DNA of 20,625 nucleotides from Zygnema cylindricum (lineage: Eukaryota > Streptophyta > Zygnematophyceae > Zygnematales > Zygnemataceae): contig JBBHKE010000409.1 in the NCBI GenBank assembly GCA_037447655.1, positions 365,616 through 386,240 of the forward strand, written 5' to 3'. The translations under genes and the position numbers were made by a program. Positions 1 to 11,340 of this stretch are shown here, piece by piece (positions within the stretch are counted from its first letter, which is position 1; each line of letters opens with the position of its first letter). Below the pieces are notes generated by a model. That model made no database searches and was not told the origin of the DNA. It saw nothing but the letters and a program-made list of their open reading frames with translations.

Positions 1-107
1 CCTAAATAGAGTAAAGAAAAAAATAGAATGAACTACGCTAATGGAGAATAAAAAAAAAAAGCGGGACGGAATTAGCGTACACTACGCTAATAGCGATTGG
101 CGGTGTA
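1..107. mobile_element. Right end of a TA-flanked MITE (family B), cut by window edge
   Basis: The last part, from TTAGCG near 72 to CGGTGTA at 101-107, matches the terminal inverted repeat of the complete copies at 1504-1707 and 17231-17443 (GCTAATAGCGATT followed by GGTGTA). The left end lies outside the window. Family B is non-coding and about 200 bp long. Confidence 0.7.
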
Positions 108-398
108 GCTTCCCGGTGCCTTTCTGGAACTATTTCCACACTCTGTTTTTTACTTTTTCACAGCCTGGTCTTATATTCTGGGTGGTTGTTAGAACCACTC
201 TGGAGTTATGTCTATAACCACTAAAAAATCAAATGAACGTTTGTCTTTTAGGGGAAAGGCTCGTAACCGTACACCAAAGTAGTACAAGCCAAGCGATTTT
301 GATCGAAAATGCTATTTTGTACGGAAAAGAATCTCAACCTTCAATATAAATCTATTTGAGCTCTTGGCCTCTTGTCGCTATAGGAATCAAATTAACGC
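108..398. other. Intergenic stretch between two MITEs
   Basis: I see no coding potential, RNA gene or repeat here beyond short A and T runs. Confidence 0.5.
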
Positions 399-406
399 AT
401 TTTAAG

Positions 407-663
407 CATAGTTCAAAAGTAGGTGAAAGTAGGCCCATACAATATGCCTATTGTATGCAAAACATACAATATGACCTTAATACCCATATTGTATTCGGAC
501 CTATTCGGACCAAAAATATTTATTTACACCGTCAGATTCAGACGATCGGACGGCCACTGATCAAAGTAGCGATCTAAGAAGATCACATGAAAAGCCCATA
601 ACACAACTTACGCTAAAGTCGCCGACTAAAGGCCTACCATAAAACGCCTACTTTTGAACTATG
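407..663. mobile_element. Non-autonomous hAT-like MITE (family A), short copy
   Basis: The 257-bp element begins CATAGTTCAAAAGTAGG and ends with its exact reverse complement, a perfect 17-bp terminal inverted repeat. It is flanked by the 8-bp direct repeat ATTTTAAG at 399-406 and 664-671. An 8-bp duplication is the hallmark of hAT transposases. The element has no reading frame for a transposase. Its interior matches, in reverse orientation, blocks of the longer copy at 1219-2038. Confidence 0.9.
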
Positions 664-671
664 ATTTTAAG

Positions 672-1210
672 AAAGATTATATTGCCAAAAAGAAATTAGC
701 GCATGTCCACGTATAGATTTTCTAGCGAAAAACAGATTCCTCAACGCTATTATGTGTACTTTTACACAAGATCTTGCCTGATTTGGCGATCATTGTACTT
801 TGAAAGGAATATTTTTTTTTTGTACTTTAGGAGTTCGTCCGGTACCCTATTCTCGAAACCGCCCCGGATTCGCGTGAAACTGATTCGCTTAGGTGGTGGC
901 ACGTCATATACTTGGGACGTTGATACTCTCTCATTTGTTCCACGTCATCATATGTGACGGACGTGACGACGAAGAGCTTTTTGCTTCAGAATTGACATTC
1001 CCCTTCTTTTGTTGACTTTCTTTTACTTTGTTTTTTGTGACGTGCACAAAAATCTAGCCTGTCGTTCCTTTACCCACTTTTGTCACAGATTAGCCTTTCA
1101 TATTTGTCTTACTAGACTTCTTCGTCTACTTTGAAAAATATTTTCGGTCAATATATCACTTTAGTCTCTTCCTCCACTTTTCGAAAAAAGTGCGAACTTT
1201 AAACTTCAAG
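672..1210. other. Spacer between the two family-A elements
   Basis: No supported gene. An 84-codon open frame at 703-957 has no recognisable domain. Several ACGT-core motifs (CACGTCA at about 900 and 941, GGACGTGACGACG at about 960, TGACGTG at about 1038) cluster here. Confidence 0.5.
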
Positions 1211-1218
1211 CTTCATAC

Positions 1219-2038
1219 CAAAGTAGGCGTTTTTATGGTAGGCCTTTGGTAGGCGCACAAAACTTGGCACTAAACTCGCGTAGAGTAGGCATACTGTATG
1301 GGTGTGCGTTGTGGACACTCTTGTACGATCGTAGGATCATATTACAGCGCACGCCGTCTGACGAAATTTTTTAGCGAACTGACACGGCGTAGGATGACAT
1401 TCCGCGGGAAAGAAAACCCGGAAAAAAAAAAAAAAAACGCGGACGGGCAACCTGATTAGTCAATTTTAGGCTTTATTTAGTGTGGCCTTCAAAATTGCAG
1501 ACGCTACACCTTGAATCGCTATTAGCGTATAGAAATTATTAGTGTAAAGAAAAAATTAGCGTCATTCATTCTAATTTAGTGCCAGGAGACGTGGCAGATT
1601 ATGGCACACGTCCTTAAATAGTGTGATTTATTATATTTAAGGCATCAATGTCAAAATTTTGGGGTGCAGATATAGCGTACATAAGGCTAATAACGATTCA
1701 CGGTGTAATATGACAGATAGTCCTATCGTAAGTTGTGTTATGGGCTTTTTATGTAATCTACTTAAGATCGCTACTTTAATCAGCGATCGTCCGATCTTCC
1801 GAATCTGACGGTTTAAATTAAAAATACCTCAAAACTCACAGAATTTTTTTTTTTATCCGAATGTTTTTCAAAATTTAGACATGACGTTTAATTCTCTATC
1901 GATCGATGTGCAACTCGACTTTGTTACTATTTTTTTTCATTTTGCGACCAATACAATATGGGTCTTAAGGCCATATTGTATGTTTTACATACAATAGGCA
2001 TATTGTATGGGCCTACTTTCACCTACTTTTGAACTATG
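1219..2038. mobile_element. hAT-like MITE (family A), long inverted copy with nested insertion
   Basis: The 820-bp element is flanked by the exact 8-bp repeat CTTCATAC at 1211-1218 and 2039-2046. Its right end, CCTACTTTTGAACTATG, is identical to the terminus of the 407-663 copy. The left end starts CAAAGTAGGCG and has lost about eight bases of the inverted repeat. Blocks 1220-1250, about 1727-1825 and 1951-2041 match the short copy in inverse order; the last differs at about 3 of 91 positions. The extra interior is non-coding and contains a family-B MITE. Confidence 0.85.
1504..1707. mobile_element. TA-flanked MITE (family B), complete, nested in family-A element
   Basis: It begins CTACACCTTGAATCGCTATT and ends in an imperfect inverted copy, CTAATAACGATTCACGGTGTA. 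A TA dinucleotide sits at each end (1505-1506 and 1706-1707), compatible with a Tc1/mariner-type TA duplication. No coding capacity. Confidence 0.8.
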
Positions 2039-2046
2039 CTTCATAC

Positions 2047-2234
2047 GCGGGTACAAATGCTGACGACGTGACATCACATCAGAATGCATGTCATAGTTCA
2101 GTCATAGCCACCATCCAATCGGAATTTAAGTTTTAACAAGTGACGAGGCGGGCATCCCTATGGGCTTCAACTTCATTTAGCATGGCCGTCAGTCACTCTA
2201 CATGTAAAGCCTCTGTCCTCTCTCCGTCATTACT
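2047..2234. other. 5' flanking DNA, no feature
   Basis: No repeat, gene or RNA feature recognised. Confidence 0.4.
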
Positions 2235-2541
2235 GTACTTTTTATCAGAAAGTACGTAACATGAAACCTGCAGGGTTGTAAAAGGTTGTGTTTGTGAGAC
2301 CGTACAGGAGTTTCCGCCATACCAAAAGTACGACCACACTCTGTTCATTCAACCGTACATACCGTACAGTTATCAGTGACAACTGACAAGCCATGCTGAT
2401 TACGTACTGGTAAACGTCCCTTTTGCGCGCGCTACAGATTTTGCTGTTGTTCGGGAAAGTGGACTTTTTGCCTATGAAGTATGATTTATGAACCACTGTA
2501 CTGTACTGTACTGTACAGTACGGTACCGTAGTATCCAGTAC
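2235..2541 (+). promoter_or_regulatory. GTAC-rich block, possible SBP-box / copper-response cluster
   Basis: Fourteen GTAC tetranucleotides occur in 307 bp, starting at 2235, 2252, 2302, 2328, 2355, 2364, 2404, 2498, 2503, 2508, 2513, 2518, 2523 and 2538, against roughly one expected by chance. Five of them form a 5-bp-period CTGTA tract with internal palindromes. GTAC is the core recognised by plant SBP-domain transcription factors, including the copper regulators SPL7/CRR1. Regulation is inference; the tract may simply be a microsatellite. Confidence 0.35.
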
Positions 2542-3082
2542 ATTGCATGTCCGCATCCAAAATACAAGCTTAGGAACAAGAGATGAAAGGAAGCTCCATT
2601 AAAAAGAAGCTCCATTCAAAGCAGATGCCATATCAGACAGAAAAACAAAGTCTTCTCACATAATAACGCAGACTTATTTCTCGCGTGCTTTCCACTTTCT
2701 TTTGAGGCGATAGTTGTCACACTTTTGCAGCTTTTTCATGTGCAGATTCAACATTCTCAAGCTGTTTTCAAAAACTTGACTTATTTTCTTCTCATTTATT
2801 GTTGGAAAATGTAGTGTTGCTCATATTGCTTCTCGTGTGTTCTCATGGGCTCTCTGGCGACTTGTTCAGAACCGTCGGCCTGAATTATTAACCAAGATTA
2901 TGAAAATAGTAATGCCAGTGGCATTTTTGTGTTAAGCACATTGTATTCAGCATTTAATAAGTTTCGAAGCATGCCGTGATTGCAATTCTGGTAGAAAGAG
3001 TGACGATAGATCGGTTTGCAAAACATTCAAAAGGAGAACTAGATCCAACATTTATCAAATTCGTTGAGGAAATCGTGTAAGC
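2542..3082. other. Proximal upstream region and probable 5' UTR
   Basis: No TATA box or transcription start can be assigned. A 39-codon open stretch without ATG (2961-3080) ends three bases before the proposed start codon. The rest is AT-rich without recognised features. Confidence 0.4.
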
Positions 3083-3118
3083 ATGTTCAAACGCCTTCTT
3101 GGACTATCGCACTCCGAG
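3083..3118 (+). CDS. Exon 1: start codon and N-terminus
   Basis: This exon encodes the 12 residues [12 protein letters not shown] and is followed by the donor GTATGT. The short MF-(A/K)-R-(L/F) start is typical of plant members of the family as I recall them. An in-frame TGA at 3065-3067 lies just upstream, so the frame cannot extend further 5' in this exon. The 5' untranslated region and transcription start cannot be placed from sequence. Confidence 0.82.
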
Positions 3119-6100
3119 GTATGTTTATTTTACTTGTGCACTTTACTTCTCTTGTTTTTGCAGCCTGCATTGACAACTAGGCTTATAAACACATATTTCT
3201 TTAATATAGATTTGGCCTTATCCACAGGTCTCACTCACTTCATCCACAGAATATAGTTTAATTCGAATTTGCAATTGTCTTCGATTTTGACACTCGACAC
3301 TTTCTGTTTTTGAAAGAGCTCGGACTCTGAGCTTTTTAAATTGACGCTCTTTCTGACTTACCAGCTTCTTGTACTCTTCTTTTCCTTGCATTTGATTCCA
3401 CAAACCTTCTCTTCCTTTTCTTTCAGAATTTCCACCACTAAATTTTAAGTAGAGATGATCTAAAATGTGCCGGCTACATTTGCATTTTCTCTGCCGCAAT
3501 CACATTGAAAGGAATCATGTGACATATGAGCTTTACAAATTGCAGGTTACAGTACCTTTAGGCACATTAAAAGCTTCAGAAATCGAGCCGCAGCTAAAAG
3601 CTCACCATGGAATTCCTGGAACAGCGTCCATCCTCGCATATGATCCTGTTCAGCGTTTGCTGGCAGTGGGCACAAGGTGGTGCATTGTAACCCATGCCCC
3701 AGTGGCCTTGTTTTTTTATTTTTCGTTTATTTTTCCAAAGCAGTAGCTTGCACCATCAGTATACCTGAATAGAATCCTCTGCATTTTCTCCGCAAGTACG
3801 TGCTCCTTATCATGGGTTGATGCTCTTTTAGAGTTTTTCTCGGAATTCGGATAATCTCCCACCACATTAATCTCTATACATTTGCTAATTTCCCGCCACC
3901 TATACATTTACGGAACTGTTTGTTCCACTTTTCTGCGTATCAAAGTTGCAAATGTGTACTCTAAGATGCTCTCTATGTGATGCATTTACAGGGATGGTCG
4001 CATCAAAGTGTGTGGCCGGGAGGGAGTGGAAGTCTGTTTTATCTCCTCACAAGGGGCTCCATGCAAATATTTAGAGGTATAATGCAGATTCTGTGACAGT
4101 CGGAGACTTTTTGGATAGTTTAAGACCATTCTGACCAAGCCTCTCATTGTCCATGTACAAATTACTGAGGAGCAAAACTAATCCGATAGCAATTTGGCTT
4201 CTTAGCTTGTTTGCTGATGAACCTTGACTTTCAGATAAAACTTTGCTGTACTCGATCAGAGTAACGAGGTTAGTTGTAAGTTCAATTTTGGTTTGTGAAT
4301 GGAAATTAAGTGTAGTCAAAAGTGGAAGAGGACTTTGCGTCACCTCCAATTGTGAAGATGTTCCATGGACGTAGTATGGCCCATAACGCTTGAGACTCTT
4401 GCTCTGCCTTCTGCAGTTTTTTATGAATGGGAGTTGCCTCATTCAGGCATCAACTCATGATAACATCGAGGTAAATCAAGGAAACATTTCTTGCTCATTC
4501 ACAGTCCCTACCAGTCCTTACCATTTTTGTTATCTGTGGATTGCATTTTGAAGTAAAGTGTTACGTAGGGCATTTTATGCCATACTACACTACCTGTCGC
4601 TTCTACAATATAGGGCGTGATTGATGTGGAATTCGAGAGATTTCAGTCGGCATTACCTTCTTCCTGAACATTTGTGTGAACTTGATCACGAAGATGGAAC
4701 TCTTGAGTTGTATTGTTTGTAAAGTTGTTCTATACAATCTATCTAAATTGTTTGATTATTGGTGTTAAAAAAAAGTGGCAGTTTGTGTACTGGCTTTGTG
4801 TATCATTCCGAACAATCAGAAGCTTATGACAAAAATGGCGATTCCTGACGTAATTATTGTGGTTTCAGGTTTGGGATATTTTTAACCAAGAGCTGGTGAC
4901 CTCCCTCAAGTGGGATGCAGAGATCACTGCCTTTGCAGTCTGTGAAAACACAAATTATATGTAATTTTCTTTGCCCTTCCTCTATTCGAGTAGAGTCATC
5001 AAATGTAGTCTCCAAGAACACAATTTTCATGTAAAATTGGTGATTGCATTACATTGGGCAATTGCCCATTTGTTCTGTCATAGTTAAGAGATCTGTGATT
5101 CACACACATCCGACTGGGGAAATGGAGGTCCAAACCATTTCAAATGCGGTTAAGATGTTAAAGCAGGTAAATAAACGCAATGCCCATAATCATTGTAGAC
5201 TACACCACCTATCGTTATTATAATTAATAACGCTAATTTGGTCACAGTTTTTTTTGGCCGAAAATCATGAAATAGTGTTAACAACCCTATTTAAGGGAGT
5301 GGACTACAATCCACCACGTCTTCCTGCACCAAATTAGTGTTATACATTCGAATTTCACATTTACATAATTCCTTTACTCTGATAATGATGGGTAGTAGAC
5401 TTGATTGCTAAGTGCATTCATGTATTGCTTCACCATTGGCACTAGGTCGGTAGAATTAATTATAAGATAGTCGTTCATCTAAAGCCGTGTCTATGTTAAC
5501 TACTAAATTTGTAACCACACAACTGCGTAGAAAACAGTAAAAAAAAAAAAAAAAAAAGAAAGGGCACAAAATTGTAACGCAATCTAAAGCTTGCAAGCTA
5601 AGCAATAAAAACTGATATTCATAATGCAGAAGAAGAAGGTGGTCCAGCTTGAAACACAACAATGCGTGAACATTCCTTACCAGCCTTAGTAATCTAGATG
5701 TTTAGGTAGACCTCATATCCTGCCGAGCCCATCGTTGGACTATGTAGACGTCGTCTCTTTATGCTTAGCCTTTTTTGGGTCCAAAGTTGCCCAAACTTGT
5801 GTTGGAAGCTACGATTTTTCTTGACCTGCACATCAAATAAGTGTGAAGAGTAACCTCGCATATAAATTTTTGAATGCACCGCATGAGCAAATTTTGTGCA
5901 CCGTTTTTCCTCTGTCAAGAAACGAGATAAAAGGCTTGACTGAGTAAGGACATTTTCATGTAAAAACATACATTCAGTAACTTTCAACTCAATATCCTCC
6001 TAGCAATAATTTGGTCAACCTTTATGCTTTTGAACTTTGTTCATTCAAAGCTTTCATTGATCGAACTACAATAACTGATGCAATACACTTTCTCAAGCTT

Positions 6101-9100
6101 GTCTCCATATTTTCTGCAGCATTGGGGATGCTGACAGGCAGCCCCATCTGGGAAATAATCTGGCTATCACAATTCCTTTTGGCGTAGAGATTTTGATACT
6201 AAGACAATCGACCAAACAATAAATAATAAGTTTATAAAGTTTCATCGTTTCTAGCATCATTCTCAAACCGCAATGTGCCGGTTGACTCAAGTGCAGTCTC
6301 CACCTGACTGGTAACCGTTCACTTTCCTCTGCATTTGCATTTATTTTTAGAAGCAAAGCTTGTCTCAATTTGACCATGTATTTTTCGTTCTCTATCCTTG
6401 AGTGCAGATATATAGGCTCCTCTGGATGTCTCCATGTCCTTCAGTTTGTGCAAGGAAGTCTCAAAAAGATGCCTTACTTTGTACCTCCTGATGTTACTAT
6501 GGGTAAGCATTAGTTGCCCAATATTTTGTATGATTTTATGCTTTACCGGTGAATTTACCTTAGGCACTTTCTGTCCTGTGACTGCAAATGAAAACCAGTG
6601 GGGTAGTATTTCCTCACAAATTTATCATTGCTGATAAAATATTACTAATTATTAATTAATGACTAAAACTATTCTTAGTGACTGAAACTTTTGCTATTGG
6701 TTCTTGATTCTTGACTTTAGGGTTTTGATGTTCGTGTCGCAGCCGGATTGGTGAAGCCTGGTAGTGAGACTGCCCCGGACCTGAAGGGAATTTTGCCTCA
6801 GCCTGGATCAGCTCATCGGAGGTGAGTTTGGGAGGCTTGAAAACTATTCCTGTTTAAATTCTGTAAGAGTAGACGAGGTTATCAAAGGTGAGTTTGGGAA
6901 ACTGTTCCTGTTTAACTTTTGCAAGAGTAGACAAGGTTATCGAATGTGAGTTTGGGAAACAATTCCTGTTACGAGTAAAGGAGGTTATCGAAGGTGAGTT
7001 TGGGAGGCTTGAAAACAACTCTTGTTTAACTTTGTAAGAGTAGAGAGGTTCATTGAAGGTGAGTTTTGATTTTTTACTTTTTCGGAGTGGGAGTCTGTTG
7101 GCAATGAGTCTGGGAGGCTTGAAACACTTTTTTTTTACTTTCAAGAGTAAACAACATGATCACCTCTCAACTTCATCCCCTTCTATCGTCAGAGTCTTCT
7201 CACTTACAGTCAAGCTTGTTGAAAGCCTTCATGTCTTTGGGATCTTTCGACTCTATCATTTTTGCATACGCCCACTTGTTATGTCATTACTTAAGGTTAA
7301 TTTACAAGATTTTGAAATCCACTGAAATGCACAACTTTCTTGTGTCAGTCTGCCTCGGGTTACTGTAGTACAATCAGTCGTTCTTTGGAGCTTTTGGAAT
7401 CCTTTGACTGAACATGGTGGCCACACCTTCTTGCATAGAAAGGCGATTCAGTGTATTGAAGGATAGAAATCTCCATCCTCTCCTTTGTGTTTGTCATCGG
7501 ACAATTGTCTGACAATAATATGTTAAAATCTGGCACATTTAATTGAACATTAATTGACATTTGACTGACATTTATTTGTCTTCCTACACTGTTTGCAGAA
7601 TTGTTCTTGCATACGAAAATAGTATTCTGGTTTTATGGGATCTTTATGACCTCAAAGTAATTGCAACTCGTGGAGGCTCAGATCTCCAACGCACTCGCTT
7701 GGCCGAAGCAGGAGATCGATTGGCTGATCTTAGACACGCTAAAGGAGGTTTAGAAAAACCATTTGAACCGACAGATGAAGACGATAGCGATGATTCAATA
7801 TATAGTTTATGTTGGGCTTGTCCAATGGGAAGTGTAGTTGCCGTTGGTTATTTGGATGGAGGAGTTTCTCTTTGGGCTTTTCCAACTCCCCATGAAAATA
7901 AAAAAGGAGGAAAATCTGCGGCCATGTCTGAGTTTTCTGGAGTACCGCTGAGGAGGATAGGAATCGAACAACCAGGTCAAAAGACTCCAGTGACACGACT
8001 TAAGTGGTGTAATGATGGAGATTCTAATACAAAAGGAGGAGGCAGGCTGTATATGTTTGGTGGAGAACTAATTGGTTCTCCTGAGGTAGTTTCGGTAAGC
8101 ACCAAATTAGAACGTAATTACCCTTGTCTAGTCCTAACAAAATCATACCATACGATCAATTTTTTGAATAAAACCGCCTCTGTTTATTAGAGCTGTCAGG
8201 GAAACGAACGTTTTTTAAATGCACAACGAGAGACATCCATCGTTTCATCGTAAAATAGTTCAATTAAAGGATAAAGTATTGATGCCTGTTACTTAATACA
8301 TGAAAGTGCTTGCAAAGAACATTTATAGTGTGTATGTAATTCATGTGATCCTTCAACCTTCACCCAGCACAATTTTTCAAATGGCTGTGTTGATCTTATT
8401 CGAGCGACATCCATTCTTCCATTCTTTCCTAACTAACAGAGTTTCTATGATCTTCTAACGGTCTTCTAATGATCTTTTAATCTTTGTTCAATTTTCTTGT
8501 AGTGTTACACTTCTAGTGATTTTTTCTCGGATTTTTCTCTTTGATTGACAGATAGTCTCATTGAAACCTGAATCTATCAAGAAAAAACCCAAATCCCTTC
8601 CATGGTTTGGCCCAGTCGAAGACATTCTTTTAATGCCTTCTGTCGAGTCTCCTTACAAAGCCAAAGGAATAATGATACTCACTCAACCAGGGCAACTGCA
8701 CATATGGGACGAGGGAGGTGTGGCTTTAGCTGTTGAAAACGGAGAAACTGGAAAACCAACTGGTAATCTTCCGGATCCATGGGCTTTTCCTTTTCAACTC
8801 GGAGCTTCGGCAGTTACTGCGACTAAGTTACAGTTGGTGGAAGACAACTCTTTCATCGAAGAAGTCCTTTCAAAGGTTGGTTCATAAGGTTTTGGTTCGG
8901 AATGCTTTTGGTTTCAAAAACGTCTGATAATTAAGTGATCTTCAAGGCATGGAAGGTTTATCTCTGAGTTTCTCTTTTTTTAACGATCTTCAACTTATGT
9001 TTGCAAATCAACCATCAAGACAAGCTCTGGAATGTCGAGATGGAACCTGCTTTGTTTTTGTTTTACAGATGTTGTTTTGAAGTTGTTGTAAGCAAATAGC

Positions 9101-11294
9101 TCTGTATATATTAACTTCTATCTGTGACTAACACGGATATTCATGCAATGCAAAATTTTTCCATACAACTCCATGCATTGCTTAGTAGCTGATAGTAATG
9201 TAGTTCAGTTCCCCTTATTGATCTCATATTGGATTTTTAAGTTCTGTTTGCGGCTGCCACATGCTTCTTAAGCTTAGTATAAACTGAATTTTTTTTTAGT
9301 CTAAACTGATTTTAGTCTAAACTGAGTTATTCTTTGATTTTCTACATGGCTCCATAACGAGATCTCATTTAAACCTCCCCCAATCTCATCTTTGTTTTTC
9401 TGTAACGCCGACCACGCTTCAGAAATCTGTTTTCCTATATTGTTGCCTCTATGAACTTACAAACTCAATTGTTGTTACCTATAAGCTATAACAATAATTG
9501 TGGAATTAATACAAAACACAATGTAGTATCCTAGTAAGCTATTGCTTAGTGGGACAACCTGTTGCCACTGTTAAGTCAATTTTCTGTAGATTAACCAGTA
9601 TTAGTAATGCAAACTAACAACTCTACTTGCAAAACAAGATGGACTGAAACGACATAGAGTACTGAATGTTAAGTCAACCGAAATCAGAAGAAATGTTGAA
9701 GTCAGATTCGTGCTGTAAGCCCGAGCTAAAATTTTGAGAAGTTGTTTCTCTTGTCAATGACATACTTTCTTTGACAGTTGCTTCAACCTCTTGAGCATAA
9801 ATTGAGTCCTATTCCCCCATCAGGCACCAGCTCCCTTATTTCTGGAGGAGTACCGGGTACAAAACAGAATGTTGGTCCTCTGCGATTGTACTTTACAGGA
9901 TATAATAACGGTCTAGTTCATATGTGGAATGCGTCCTCGGCAACGCTTGTTCGGCTTTGTCAGGCACCAGAAAATGTCGATGAGGTTTGCAATTTTTGAA
10001 ACATTTCTTTCCCTCTCCCTCTCCCTCTCCCTCGCCCTCTCTCTCTCCATATTGTTGACTGGCCTTCTCACGTTGACCTTGTTATCTTGAACTTGTGTTA
10101 ATGACGTAGATATTGCTTTATATTAATGGTAGACAGCAAATCTTTTATGCTTTTACATGTATACCTGCAACCATATACAGTCGTCTTTGAGGTGTGCACT
10201 AAAGGACATGTGCACTTTTACTGGTTGTTTGTTGAAAATGGATCGTTTTACGCTGTTTTTGTCACCTTTAATAAGCTCTCCCGCTCTCGCTGGTACATGT
10301 CGATCATGTGAATTCTAGACTAGCTATTTTTTGATGTGGACACATAAAATACTGTGGACTACTGTTTGCATACTTCCTGACTTCTTGTTGCTTTATCAAA
10401 GGATTTTTGTCTGGGGCTCACTTGAGAGTCGGGTAACTTTCCTTGTCTCATTTTTTTTTACAGTATAGCGGTGAGGCCGATGGAGCAATTCTTCATTCGG
10501 TTGCCAAAATCGAGTTTTGTCCTGTCTCAGGACTCTTAGTGGTAACTCATGAACAAGGCCTGGTAAGCTAACTTCGTGAATCTTCACAAATTTCTTAACC
10601 TTTCATGCACGAAAAGGTGATTGATTGTGATTTTTTTTTTGGTCATACTTACATCTAAGACATGGGTGTGAGAGAGCATAATCTTCTTGCATCATCATTA
10701 TCTTCTTTCGTGTTTGAAAGTGGGCCCCACTCTACCAACTGAAAAAATAGTTTGAAAAAATTAAGTTTAAATAGTGTGGGTTGGGTTCACAAACTTAAGA
10801 AAATAGTCAAAGAACTTCAAGTAAGAAACGTTCTCAAGTCAACGGGGCTCATATGCAAAATTGTGGCTCAACTGAGTTAACAGTTCATATAAAACTCGCC
10901 TAAAAAACCGTTGACAATCTTTATTCTGATTGAATAGTATTAAATACTTCTTGCGACCGAGACCTGTGACTTATTGATAATTGCTCTAAGCTCTTTGGAT
11001 GTGATTGTTTGTACTTTTTAGGTATTCAGTTGTAAAATTACTGAAAACCAGAGCACTAAATCTGCTTTCTGGTTGAATTTTTCTTTTCATAATTGTTGAC
11101 CTGCACTAACTGTGATTTATGACTTACTACTGATGGATCTAATTTTTCAGGTGAGATTATATATTCTTAGTGGCGACTCTCGTGTAGTTTTTCGACATAC
11201 AATGGATGTGACGAGCATCCACGTTGGTAAGCAGGAGATTCGTTTTATGTTATTTGTGTTCTGTTTTGTTTGTATTATACATTATAAATATATA

Positions 11295-11340
<46 letters not shown>

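Noticed and set aside
703-957. 84-codon open frame between the MITEs
   Set aside because: No recognisable domain, biased toward Phe, Tyr, Arg and Ser as expected from local composition, and no supporting signals.
2245-2556. 103-codon minus-strand open frame
   Set aside because: Its first part is a translation of the CTGTA/GTAC repeat (repeated Val-Gln-Tyr and Thr-Val words).
4560-4620. Possible further copy of the family-B MITE in intron 4
   Set aside because: Only a short CTACAC...CTGTCGC word resembles the terminus; no second end or interior match.
5539-5557. Poly-A run in intron 6 as the tail of a retroposed gene
   Set aside because: No upstream open frame, target-site duplication or recognisable retroposon body accompanies it.
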